5,247 bases of DNA from JAWOGN01 sp046496815. GTDB taxonomy: Bacteria > Desulfobacterota > DSM-4660 > Desulfatiglandales > Desulfatiglandaceae. The notes beneath the pieces are model-generated. The model was not told the DNA's origin. It searched no databases and saw nothing but the letters and a program-made list of their open reading frames with translations. Made by a program: the position numbers and the translations under genes. The stretch covers positions 1 through 5,247 of the forward strand of contig JAWOGN010000247.1 of assembly GCA_046496815.1 (NCBI GenBank), read 5' to 3'. This document shows, piece after piece, positions 1 to 5,247 of this stretch (positions are counted from its first letter, which is position 1; every line of letters starts with the position of its first letter).

Positions 1-121
1 CGGGAGGATCGTTGATACCGGCCGCCATGAGGAATTAATCAAAAAAGATGGAATATATAAAGATCTTTTTGAGGTGCAATTCAGAAATGATCTGAACGTA
101 CCGCTAGGCAGCCATCGGTAG
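1..121 (+). CDS. ABC exporter (MsbA/ABCB-type) ATP-binding protein, C-terminal end only
   Basis: The reading frame that begins at base 2 is open from the window edge to a TAG at 119-121 and gives 39 residues. It opens with GRIVDTGRHEELIKKDGIYK and continues into a segment containing DLFEVQF. The pattern GRIV(D/E)xGxHEEL, then GxYxxLxxxQF, is the standard end of the nucleotide-binding domain in fused membrane-plus-ATPase exporters such as MsbA; it lies just after the switch histidine. The Walker A, signature and Walker B motifs and the transmembrane part lie off the left edge. The family exports lipid A, glycolipids, peptides or other amphipathic molecules across the inner membrane. The substrate cannot be read from this tail. 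Its position beside sulfotransferases suggests export of a sulfated product or its lipid-linked precursor, which is inference. A stand-alone ATP-binding subunit is less likely but not excluded. Confidence 0.85.
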   Translation, partial: GRIVDTGRHEELIKKDGIYKDLFEVQFRNDLNVPLGSHR

Positions 122-161
122 GTGGGTCAAAATCGCTTCTGACAAAATCCTGAACCTTTCC

Positions 162-183
162 AAAAAAGATCTCCTATATGAGA
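162..183 (-). terminator. weak candidate intrinsic terminator for the minus-strand sulfotransferase
   Basis: Read on the minus strand, TCTC (183-180) can pair with GAGA (173-170) across a six-base loop, followed directly by TCTTTTTT (169-162). It lies about 40 bases beyond the TGA of the minus-strand gene, in the gap between two convergent genes. The stem is only four pairs, so the T-run is the main support. No comparable signal is visible on the plus strand for the exporter gene. Confidence 0.22.
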
Positions 184-222
184 AATGTCAATTGGCTTCA
201 CACACACAAAGCATTTTATCCT

Positions 223-1122
223 TCACTCCATTATCGTCGTTGGTGGATACCCCTTTTGTTCTAAGGTAGGTTCCATTATTTGTGAGATTTTCCGAACAAG
301 TCCCTTATGCCTTTCCTGTCCGTATTCGTAATTCATTGTCTGAATGTGCGACAGATCCATTCGCTTGAATGGATTTGGATCAATGCCCATAAAACCAGCC
401 ACTTGAATCAGAAGCTTTTCCGGGTTACGACAAAAATTCTCATATTTCATTTCGTAAATAATGCCTCTCTCACCGAGCCCCAGTTTTTCCGCTTGTCGAT
501 CAACTTCCGCCACGTGGAGATTCCAACTCTTTGCACAAGCGACTAACACATCTTCGAATGGATAAGCATAGCCCAGTTCTAAATACACGCTTAAATTATC
601 CTCAATTTTTTTGTGCTGTCTTTTGGCATAAGAAAGCGCAACAGCCCGACCATCTCGAATTACGTGAACAAATCGAGCATCCGGGAATTCCTTTATGATG
701 AAAGGAATCATGAAGGTCAACATCGCGCTTTCGTTGAGAAAACATTTCTTACCCATAAGAAACTGAAATCCCCCAAACACGGATCTAATCATTTGCTTTT
801 GTGAACCTGATCGATGCTTCAGCGAGAGGCGGCTGAATTTCTCTGGATCCACCCAAATGGGTGGTATTGAAGCCCTGAATTTTGAATATCGCCACGGATA
901 CGTCTGAGGATGCCATAAATCATTTGCTTCTCCGGGATACGTCGCGATATCTCTGTGAGGTGCCAGCGTCTTAGCGAGTAAGGTTTTCCCGCTTCTCCCC
1001 GAACCTATAATGAAAACCGGGTTTTTCAGCCTTTTTGCAAAATATTCCGGGGCGATCTTTCCGAGATACTTGGAAATTTTTCTTGCTTTCACTTGGTTTC
1101 TGAACATCTTTCTTTGCGTCAC
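223..1122 (-). CDS. sulfotransferase family protein (ST1) with a GKT-type P-loop
   Basis: This is a predicted PAPS-dependent sulfotransferase of 299 residues, the usual size for bacterial Sulfotransfer_3-type enzymes, which move sulfate from PAPS to a hydroxyl or amine of a sugar, lipid or peptide. The 5'-phosphosulfate loop is PVFIIGSGRSGKTLL at residues 35-49. The 3'-phosphate site is RFVHVIRDGRAVALSY at 150-165, with R156, D157 and S164 as likely binding residues. A late KYENFCRNPEKLL segment (226-238) matches the conserved YEdf...P pattern of the family. Where most relatives have RSGTT, this one has RSGKT, which makes a full GxxxxGKT Walker A motif. No signal peptide or membrane segment is seen, so it should be cytoplasmic or peripheral. 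The start is GTG at 1122, with an in-frame TGA two codons upstream; an ATG at 1107 is an equally plausible start because neither has a clear Shine-Dalgarno. The gene is convergent with the exporter and divergent from the other sulfotransferases. The acceptor is unknown. Confidence 0.92.
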   Translation of the reverse strand: MTQRKMFRNQVKARKISKYLGKIAPEYFAKRLKNPVFIIGSGRSGKTLLAKTLAPHRDIATYPGEANDLWHPQTYPWRYSKFRASIPPIWVDPEKFSRLSLKHRSGSQKQMIRSVFGGFQFLMGKKCFLNESAMLTFMIPFIIKEFPDARFVHVIRDGRAVALSYAKRQHKKIEDNLSVYLELGYAYPFEDVLVACAKSWNLHVAEVDRQAEKLGLGERGIIYEMKYENFCRNPEKLLIQVAGFMGIDPNPFKRMDLSHIQTMNYEYGQERHKGLVRKISQIMEPTLEQKGYPPTTIME

Positions 1123-1194
1123 CGTTCAATGCGAATCGAACCCGGATCAAAACCGCTGAATTGGAGTTCTGATAACATCCAAGACCCTTAAAAA

Positions 1195-1301
1195 CACGGA
1201 TGGATGATGGAGGGTTCCAGGTTTGGAGCCCCAATCCTGTCCTGGGATTCGGCACAACAACCATCCGGCCGGCTTCCAAACTCCGGGAGCTCCCATCCGT
1301 G
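1195..1301. repeat. imperfect fold-back element, candidate dispersed non-coding repeat
   Basis: Nested inverted repeats run through this stretch. The outer arms are CACGGATGG (1195-1203) and CCATCCGTG (1293-1301), a perfect 9-base match. Inside them GTTTGGAGCC (1221-1230) pairs with GGCTTCCAAAC (1271-1281) with one bulged base. At the centre AATCC (1233-1237) pairs with GGATT (1245-1249). CCGGCCGG at 1265-1272 and GGGAGCTCCC at 1285-1294 are further palindromes. The concentric arrangement of about 107 bases resembles a palindromic MITE- or REP-like element, or a long structured RNA. No flanking target duplication is evident and only one copy is in the window, so its dispersed nature is inferred. 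The true ends may lie further out, possibly about 1140-1320. Confidence 0.42.
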
Positions 1302-1392
1302 GATCTCCAGGCATTCATTCAAATGAGTACATGATCATAATACAGAAAGACCCCAAAAAATAATATAAAGTGATAGAAAAAGATGTTATATA

Positions 1393-1415
1393 TTTCAAAA
1401 ATTTGGTTTTTGAAA
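1393..1415 (+). promoter_or_regulatory. 9-base perfect inverted repeat, candidate operator
   Basis: TTTCAAAAA (1393-1401) and TTTTTGAAA (1407-1415) form a perfect inverted repeat with a five-base TTTGG centre, 75 bases before the ST2 start, in AT-rich DNA. It could be a binding site for a dimeric regulator or a weak hairpin in the leader. No T-run follows it, so it is not a convincing terminator. There is no direct evidence that a protein binds it. Confidence 0.35.
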
Positions 1416-1426
1416 GACGTCATGAG

Positions 1427-1458
1427 CTCAGCAGCAGGGGCCGTTGGGCTGCTGTGAG
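1427..1458 (+). promoter_or_regulatory. stable leader hairpin upstream of ST2
   Basis: CAGCAG (1432-1437) pairs perfectly with CTGCTG (1449-1454) around an 11-base loop. The outer CTCA (1427-1430) pairs with TGAG (1455-1458), leaving G1431 bulged, so the stem has ten pairs in all. It ends 21 bases before the Shine-Dalgarno of ST2. If transcribed it would be a stable structure in the 5' leader. A role in expression is inferred only from its position and stability. Confidence 0.35.
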
Positions 1459-1479
1459 TAAGCCTTTCTTTGAAGATCC

Positions 1480-1484
1480 AGGAG
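1480..1484 (+). promoter_or_regulatory. Shine-Dalgarno AGGAG that sets the ST2 start
   Basis: AGGAG lies six bases before the GTG at 1491, an ideal spacing. An in-frame TTG at 1470 would add seven residues but has no comparable site, and the AGGAG would then lie inside the gene. GTG at 1491 is therefore preferred. Confidence 0.65.
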
Positions 1485-1490
1485 TTACAC

Positions 1491-2306
1491 GTGCGCAGGC
1501 AACTGGTTACGATTGTGTCAATGTCTCACTCAGGCAGCACCTTGTTGAGCCTTGTAATGGGTACCCATCCAAGATGCTTCTGCCTCGGCGAGTTCAGGCA
1601 TATAGACAAATGGATAAAAGAGAGGGATAACCTTTGTAGGATTTGTCCCTCGGAATGTGATTTCTGGAAAAAATTTCGAGTCCTTGTTTCTCGGGGGATG
1701 AACATCTTTGAAGCTGCGTTTGAATCCTCCGGCGCCGATATACTGATAGATTCTTCAAAAAAGAGGCGTTCTTTTGAAAAGGGCAAAGCGTCTTTGAATG
1801 GCAAAGCGGATTGCAGAGTGCTGCACATCCTTCGCAATCCTTACGGGTCATTGATGTTTCAAAAGGTCAAATACCGCCAACGCATTACCAAAGAGAGGGT
1901 GAAAAGATGGGTCAGGCGGCGAAAAAAACTGGACAACTATTGCGATTCGTTGGGTGACAATTGCTTCACGATCACATACGAGGACTTTTGTCTCAATCCC
2001 GACGAAGTCGCCGGGCGCATCTGCGCCTTTTTGGGAATCGATTATTTCCCCGGTATGACCAGTTTTTGGGAGAAACATCATCATCTTTGTTCCGGAAATG
2101 GCAAACCGATCGTCACAATTCAGCGGTTTCATGGACTTCCTCAGGCTCGCACTCGTGATGAGATAAAGGATTTTGTTGACTCAACCGGTTTTCAAATCCG
2201 GTTGGATGAGCGATACAAAACGATACTGAATTCAAGAGAAAAACGAATCATTACCCGGGTATCGAAGGAGCTCCTGGAAAAATACGGATACGAAACTTTG
2301 GTTTAG
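1491..2306 (+). CDS. sulfotransferase family protein (ST2), HSGST type with cysteine cluster
   Basis: This is a predicted PAPS-dependent sulfotransferase of 271 residues from the GTG start. The 5'-phosphosulfate loop is VSMSHSGSTLL at residues 9-19, the HSGST variant of the family. IDSSKK at 86-91 matches the DsSK motif typical of this branch. The 3'-phosphate segment is LHILRNPYGSLM at 111-122, with R115 and S120 in the usual places and RNP in place of the common RDP. TYEDFCLNPDE (162-172) and the HHH...GNGKP stretch (196-206) are also typical. LCRICPSECDFW (48-59) carries Cys49, Cys52 and Cys56, a spacing that could bind a metal or form a disulfide. A basic stretch near 132-146 follows the 3' site. 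No signal peptide is seen, so the protein is probably cytoplasmic. It faces away from ST1 and precedes ST3 by 141 bases, but ST3 has its own promoter. The acceptor is unknown; a cell-surface sugar is the common case for relatives found in glycan loci. Confidence 0.92.
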   Translation: MRRQLVTIVSMSHSGSTLLSLVMGTHPRCFCLGEFRHIDKWIKERDNLCRICPSECDFWKKFRVLVSRGMNIFEAAFESSGADILIDSSKKRRSFEKGKASLNGKADCRVLHILRNPYGSLMFQKVKYRQRITKERVKRWVRRRKKLDNYCDSLGDNCFTITYEDFCLNPDEVAGRICAFLGIDYFPGMTSFWEKHHHLCSGNGKPIVTIQRFHGLPQARTRDEIKDFVDSTGFQIRLDERYKTILNSREKRIITRVSKELLEKYGYETLV

Positions 2307-2374
2307 AGACAATTTTCGCCTCACACAAACGCGAATCGCCCCCCAGATGAGCTATCGGTAGGACGTTTTCCCAA

Positions 2375-2403
2375 TTGACAGACACCCACAACTTGCCTAG
2401 AAT
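2375..2403 (+). promoter_or_regulatory. sigma-70-type promoter for ST3
   Basis: A consensus TTGACA at 2375-2380 is followed after exactly 17 bases by TAGAAT at 2398-2403, one mismatch from TATAAT. Transcription would start near 2410, giving a leader of about 38 bases before the ATG at 2448. It lies in the 141-base gap after ST2. It is the best promoter in the window and implies that ST3, and possibly the downstream amidotransferase-like gene, can be expressed independently of ST2. Confidence 0.65.
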
Positions 2404-2447
2404 CCGGTCCCAAAGCCGACTACTCAGCCAAAGGGGAATACAAGCCT

Positions 2448-3266
2448 ATGCATGTCGATCGCCCCATCTTCATTGTTGGCCCCCATCGGAGTGGGACCAC
2501 CCTCCTTTACAACATATTAAGCAAACATCCCGACATTGGGTATTTTAACGTTGCAAACCGCCGTCTGCCGTCTTTTCCCTTCCTCGCACACGTCATGACG
2601 CGTATGGGAATGCCCGACCGTCCGATGGAGTCACAAAGAATTTGGGATCGTTTTTGGAATTCCGAGCATGATGAAATGGGGGCAAACGATGCGACTGTCG
2701 AGGCCGTATCGTGGTACCAAGATACCGTAAGTAAAGTCCTGCGGCTCCGTCATGCGAAGCGTTTTCTGGCCAAGTATCCCCGTCTCTCTCTGAGGCTTGA
2801 TTGGATTGATGCGGTTTTTCCCGATTCGCTTTTCGTTCATATCATTCGCGACTGGCGCGCTGTGGTGAATTCGACGCTGGTGCGGCGGGAACAGAGGGAA
2901 AGCAAGGGGGGTGGGTGGTACGGGGACCGCATACCCGGCTGGGAAGCGATGGCCGATTTGCCTCCGGAAATCGTGGCAGGACAGCAATACAGATATTTGA
3001 CAAAGGCTCTGGAAAATAAGGAAGCCGATTATCCCGGCCGATTCTTCAAGGTCTACTATACAAAGCTCTGTGCCCACCCTGTTAAGACGATCCGATATAT
3101 CGCAGAAAACTGCGCTCTTTCCTGGTCCGAAGATTTAGAGAATAGCATTCCACGAAACTTAGAGAGCCGAAACTACAAGTGGCGCACTGAACTCGACGCA
3201 TCCAAGATCGAAAGGGTTCGGGCCGAGGACCCGGATTTTTTTTCTCGTCATGAGGAGCCCGACTAG
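2448..3266 (+). CDS. sulfotransferase family protein (ST3), canonical RSGTT type
   Basis: This 272-residue protein is the most canonical of the three sulfotransferases. The 5'-phosphosulfate loop is IFIVGPHRSGTTLL at residues 7-20 (R14, S15, G16, T17, T18), close to the N-terminus with almost no leader. FLAKYPRLSLRLDWIDAVFP (106-125) corresponds to the region that carries the family's K-P motif before the 3' site. The 3'-phosphate site is LFVHIIRDWRAVVNS at 128-142 (R134, D135, S142). A Gly-Trp-rich loop at 154-165 and NYKWRTEL at 242-249 are likely acceptor-side or C-terminal elements. The ATG at 2448 follows AAGGGGA (2431-2437) with a ten-base gap, slightly long, and follows the promoter at 2375-2403. 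No signal peptide or membrane helix is seen. The reaction should be transfer of sulfate from PAPS to a hydroxyl of an unidentified acceptor. The next gene starts 141 bases downstream on the same strand. Confidence 0.94.
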   Translation: MHVDRPIFIVGPHRSGTTLLYNILSKHPDIGYFNVANRRLPSFPFLAHVMTRMGMPDRPMESQRIWDRFWNSEHDEMGANDATVEAVSWYQDTVSKVLRLRHAKRFLAKYPRLSLRLDWIDAVFPDSLFVHIIRDWRAVVNSTLVRREQRESKGGGWYGDRIPGWEAMADLPPEIVAGQQYRYLTKALENKEADYPGRFFKVYYTKLCAHPVKTIRYIAENCALSWSEDLENSIPRNLESRNYKWRTELDASKIERVRAEDPDFFSRHEEPD

Positions 3267-3356
3267 AGCAGTTCGGCGGCACGCTGGACTCTGTTTGGAT
3301 TGATACCAAGATATCCTGCCCTTCGAGCCCTACTTCATGCCAATTCCAGCAAGAGA

Positions 3357-3374
3357 GCGTTGCGTCCAACGCAA
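3357..3374. other. short dyad between ST3 and the amidotransferase-like gene
   Basis: GCGTTG (3357-3362) pairs with CAACGC (3367-3372), and the overlapping TTGCGT (3360-3365) pairs with ACGCAA (3369-3374). It lies 34 bases before the next ATG. No T-run follows, so it is not a good terminator. It could be an operator or a small leader hairpin. The rest of the 141-base gap (3267-3407) shows no gene and no well-spaced promoter. Confidence 0.25.
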
Positions 3375-3396
3375 ATTCAGTTGAGAATGATATATT

Positions 3397-3400
3397 GAGG
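3397..3400 (+). promoter_or_regulatory. Shine-Dalgarno GAGG that sets the amidotransferase-like start
   Basis: GAGG is followed by seven bases and then the ATG at 3408. The in-frame TGA at 3396-3398 overlaps it, so no longer N-terminus is possible. This matters because the identity of residue 2 decides whether the glutaminase domain can be active. Confidence 0.7.
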
Positions 3401-3407
3401 ATTTGAT

Positions 3408-5247
3408 ATGGGAGGTATATGCGGAATCACAGACAGCACATCGGATGACACCCAACTTCGAACCTATCTTGACAACATGGTTTGCAGGCTTCGTCATTAT
3501 GAATTCTATGAACGTGGTATTTTTGTAAAACCAGGGCTTGCGGTGGGGATTTGTGATTTGCCATATGCCGGCCCATTCCCCCTTCCAAGAATTTTTGAAG
3601 AAGCGCGCACGGCTTTCTTTATGAAAGGCGAAGTCTTTGAATCCTCACATTCAAGGATTTCCACAGTCAATAGAGAACTTGAGAAAAGCAAGGGGACGAA
3701 TCGTAATGACGGGTTTCATCATCTTTGCCGGACATACTTGGACAGCAAAAAAGAAAACACTTTTTTTGATCTCAATGGCCATTATGTCATCGTTATCGTA
3801 GACTACGCGTCAAACTGTATCAAGATCATCAATGACCGCTTCGGGTTTTCTCCCCTTTATTACCACACAAATGGCGGGCTTCTTCTTTTTTCCTCAGAAC
3901 TCAAGGCAATCCCGGCATATGATCGAATCCCCTTTCACTATGATTTCGACGGCGTTGCCCAGTTTTTTCAACTCGGGCATCTCATTGATAACACGACGCT
4001 CCTTGACGGCGTAAACTGTCTTCCTCCCGCTTCATGCCTGACTTTCAAGGGTGGAAAATTGTCTATTGAAACGTATTGGAATTTCCCGCCGAAGGAGCCA
4101 TTTCAGAAGAAAAAAGATGACGATTCCCTCTCAGAAATCGAACACCTTTTCAAGCAGTCGATCAGGCGTCGTCTCACAGCCGGCACAAAATTCGGTCTCT
4201 CGCTCAGCGGCGGTGTTGACTCCAGGGTGATACTTTCCTGCATTGACGCCAAGCGGTATCCGATTCATTCCTTTACAAGGGGGCGCGAAGGCAGTCTTGA
4301 GGTGCTCGTTTCGGAGCAGGTCGCGAGGGCGAGCGACATTTCTCATAAATCGTATTTTTTCCCTGAAGACTACCTGGCGAAGTATTCGGCTCAGATGGTT
4401 TCACACAACGATTGTGTGGCCCCCATATATGACGCCCACGCAATTTTCCCAATCATAGATTTTCCTTCCCGTGAGTTATTCGTTCTGAACGGGTTCTGTG
4501 GCGAAATCTGGCGAGGCTTCTGGAAAAGCGCGCGCTTGCGTCGGTACGCAAACCGAGATTCCCGGCAATTCGCGAAAGTATTCTTTCAAAAGAACTATCC
4601 CTTACCCGATGAACAGCTTCAGCAGCTGTTTCTGCCTGAAGTATGGAAGCACCTAAAAGGGGTGTGCGAAAAATATTTTATAAGGATCTGTGCGAAGCTC
4701 AATCAAGACCTTTCACCGATAAAAAAACTGGCCTTTCTATACCTGCAGCAGCGGGCACGTCGCTACATAATCGGAGGACCGCTCATATTGGCTCAGAAGT
4801 TCGGCTACCGCGCCGTCTATACGGATAATGATCTACTGGATGCCGTTTTCATGCTTCCCGACACCCTGATGTTCGGAAACAGGATTCCCAAATACATAAT
4901 CAAGAGGAATTCTCCCAAATTGTTGGATATTATGTATGTGAAGACCCAGTTACCTTTATCAAGCAGTACCGTGAGAGTTTCTCTCACGAAATCCGCCAGG
5001 CGGTGGAGAAGATATTTGCACCTTCCTCAACAAACACCAGTCGCGGTCACCGACTATGACAGCTGGATATGTAAAGAAAATACATTTATCAGAAAAGTGT
5101 TTCAAACGGAGAGAATCAAGCAAAGGAATCTTTATAACGTAGATTTCGTGAATCGAGTGGTTGACAAACACAGGGATGGAAATCCACTGTATTCGCGTTT
5201 GTTTTATCGCTTACTGACTTTTGAGATATGGTATCAGCGCTATCTGG
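3408..5247 (+). CDS. asparagine-synthase-like protein with degenerate glutaminase domain, 3' end cut by window
   Basis: The frame is open from the ATG to the window edge, 613 codons. An N-terminal class II amidotransferase-like domain (about 1-190) carries NDRFGFSPLYY at 142-152 and SSELKAIPA shortly after. The asparagine synthetase domain (about 230 onward) has the ATP-binding loop SLSGGVDS at 265-272, NGFCGEIWRG at 361-370 with catalytic-type E366, YTDNDLLDAVFMLP at 471-484, and YIIKR with K499 at 496-500. The family activates a carboxylate as an acyl-adenylate and forms an amide. The glutaminase half looks dead: it starts MGGICGI, so residue 2 is Gly instead of the Cys nucleophile; HRGPD is replaced by RHYEFYE (29-35); the glutamine-binding Arg is missing near 46-48; and NGEIYN reads KGEVFE (73-78). 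The protein probably uses ammonia or another amine, or is not an asparagine synthetase at all. The last visible residues, FEIWYQRYL, match the usual C-terminal end, so little is missing. True AsnB function is unlikely in this context. Confidence 0.94.
   Translation, partial: MGGICGITDSTSDDTQLRTYLDNMVCRLRHYEFYERGIFVKPGLAVGICDLPYAGPFPLPRIFEEARTAFFMKGEVFESSHSRISTVNRELEKSKGTNRNDGFHHLCRTYLDSKKENTFFDLNGHYVIVIVDYASNCIKIINDRFGFSPLYYHTNGGLLLFSSELKAIPAYDRIPFHYDFDGVAQFFQLGHLIDNTTLLDGVNCLPPASCLTFKGGKLSIETYWNFPPKEPFQKKKDDDSLSEIEHLFKQSIRRRLTAGTKFGLSLSGGVDSRVILSCIDAKRYPIHSFTRGREGSLEVLVSEQVARASDISHKSYFFPEDYLAKYSAQMVSHNDCVAPIYDAHAIFPIIDFPSRELFVLNGFCGEIWRGFWKSARLRRYANRDSRQFAKVFFQKNYPLPDEQLQQLFLPEVWKHLKGVCEKYFIRICAKLNQDLSPIKKLAFLYLQQRARRYIIGGPLILAQKFGYRAVYTDNDLLDAVFMLPDTLMFGNRIPKYIIKRNSPKLLDIMYVKTQLPLSSSTVRVSLTKSARRWRRYLHLPQQTPVAVTDYDSWICKENTFIRKVFQTERIKQRNLYNVDFVNRVVDKHRDGNPLYSRLFYRLLTFEIWYQRYL

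Larger units (their letters stand above)
1123..1490. other. divergent intergenic region, 368 bases, no supported gene
   Basis: This gap separates the minus-strand ST1 from the plus-strand ST2. The left two thirds (about 1140-1320) is less AT-rich and full of inverted repeats, entered separately. The middle (about 1320-1400) is strongly AT-rich and holds an 8-base palindrome ATGATCAT at 1331-1338 and runs such as TAATAT at 1361. The right part has two hairpins and the ST2 ribosome binding site. Promoters for both genes must lie here unless transcription reads in from outside, but I find no pair of -35 and -10 boxes with correct spacing on either strand. A minus-strand reading frame of 115 codons starts within the repeat and runs into ST1 in another frame; I do not call it a gene. 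Confidence 0.6.

Noticed and set aside
178..234. Small plus-strand frame of 18 codons from the ATG at 178 in the convergent gap
   Set aside because: Very short, no ribosome binding site, and it runs into the 3' end of ST1; nothing supports translation.
971..1318. Minus-strand 115-codon frame overlapping the start of ST1
   Set aside because: It runs across the fold-back element, then overlaps ST1 in another frame; the translation is rich in Ser, Arg, Gly and Pro with no domain, and ST1 has clear family motifs. It is better explained as translated repeat.
1470..1490. TTG start for ST2, adding seven residues
   Set aside because: The AGGAG at 1480-1484 is perfectly placed for the GTG at 1491 and would lie inside the gene if TTG were used.
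2182..2204. Perfect 7-base inverted repeat CAACCGG / CCGGTTG inside ST2
   Set aside because: It is within coding sequence, about 100 bases before the stop, with no T-run after it; not convincing as a terminator or regulatory site.
2631..3077. Minus-strand 148-codon frame antisense to ST3
   Set aside because: It is fully contained in a gene with clear PAPS-binding motifs; its translation has no recognisable domain and looks like the antisense shadow of ST3.
3264..3398. In-frame open stretch of about 43 codons after the TAG of ST3, possible readthrough or a recently truncated C-terminus
   Set aside because: The predicted extension is Arg/Ala/Leu-rich without a recognisable sulfotransferase element, and ST3 already has normal family length. 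Chance openness is the simpler explanation.

Overview
The window reads as an accessory, bacterial surface-glycan or small-molecule modification locus. It holds the tail of an ABC exporter, three different sulfotransferases and an asparagine-synthase-like amidotransferase that runs off the right edge. Base composition is mixed, with AT-rich intergenic gaps and moderately balanced coding regions. Two genes appear to use GTG starts. An MsbA-type exporter together with PAPS-dependent sulfotransferases suits a Gram-negative bacterium. A Desulfobacterota-like host is only a guess, because nothing in the window fixes taxonomy.

Layout: (1) Positions 1-121, plus strand: the last 39 codons of an MsbA/ABCB-type ATP-binding protein. 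(2) Positions 223-1122, minus strand: sulfotransferase ST1, convergent with the exporter; its PAPS loop has become a textbook Walker A motif. (3) Positions 1123-1490: a 368-base divergent intergenic region holding a large imperfect fold-back element (about 1195-1301), an AT-rich stretch and two hairpins just upstream of the next gene. (4) Positions 1491-2306, plus strand: sulfotransferase ST2, of the HSGST type with a cysteine cluster. (5) A good sigma-70-type promoter at 2375-2403, then sulfotransferase ST3 at 2448-3266. (6) Positions 3408 to the end: an asparagine-synthase-like protein with an intact ATP-binding synthetase site and a decayed glutaminase domain.

How they may work together (inference): the three sulfotransferases would each move sulfate from PAPS to a different position or acceptor. 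The asparagine-synthase-like enzyme would form an amide on a carboxyl group of the same product. The exporter may carry the product or its precursor across the inner membrane. The three sulfotransferases differ clearly from one another in their motifs, so this does not look like a recent tandem duplication. No tRNA, rRNA, CRISPR array, transposase or integrase is visible.
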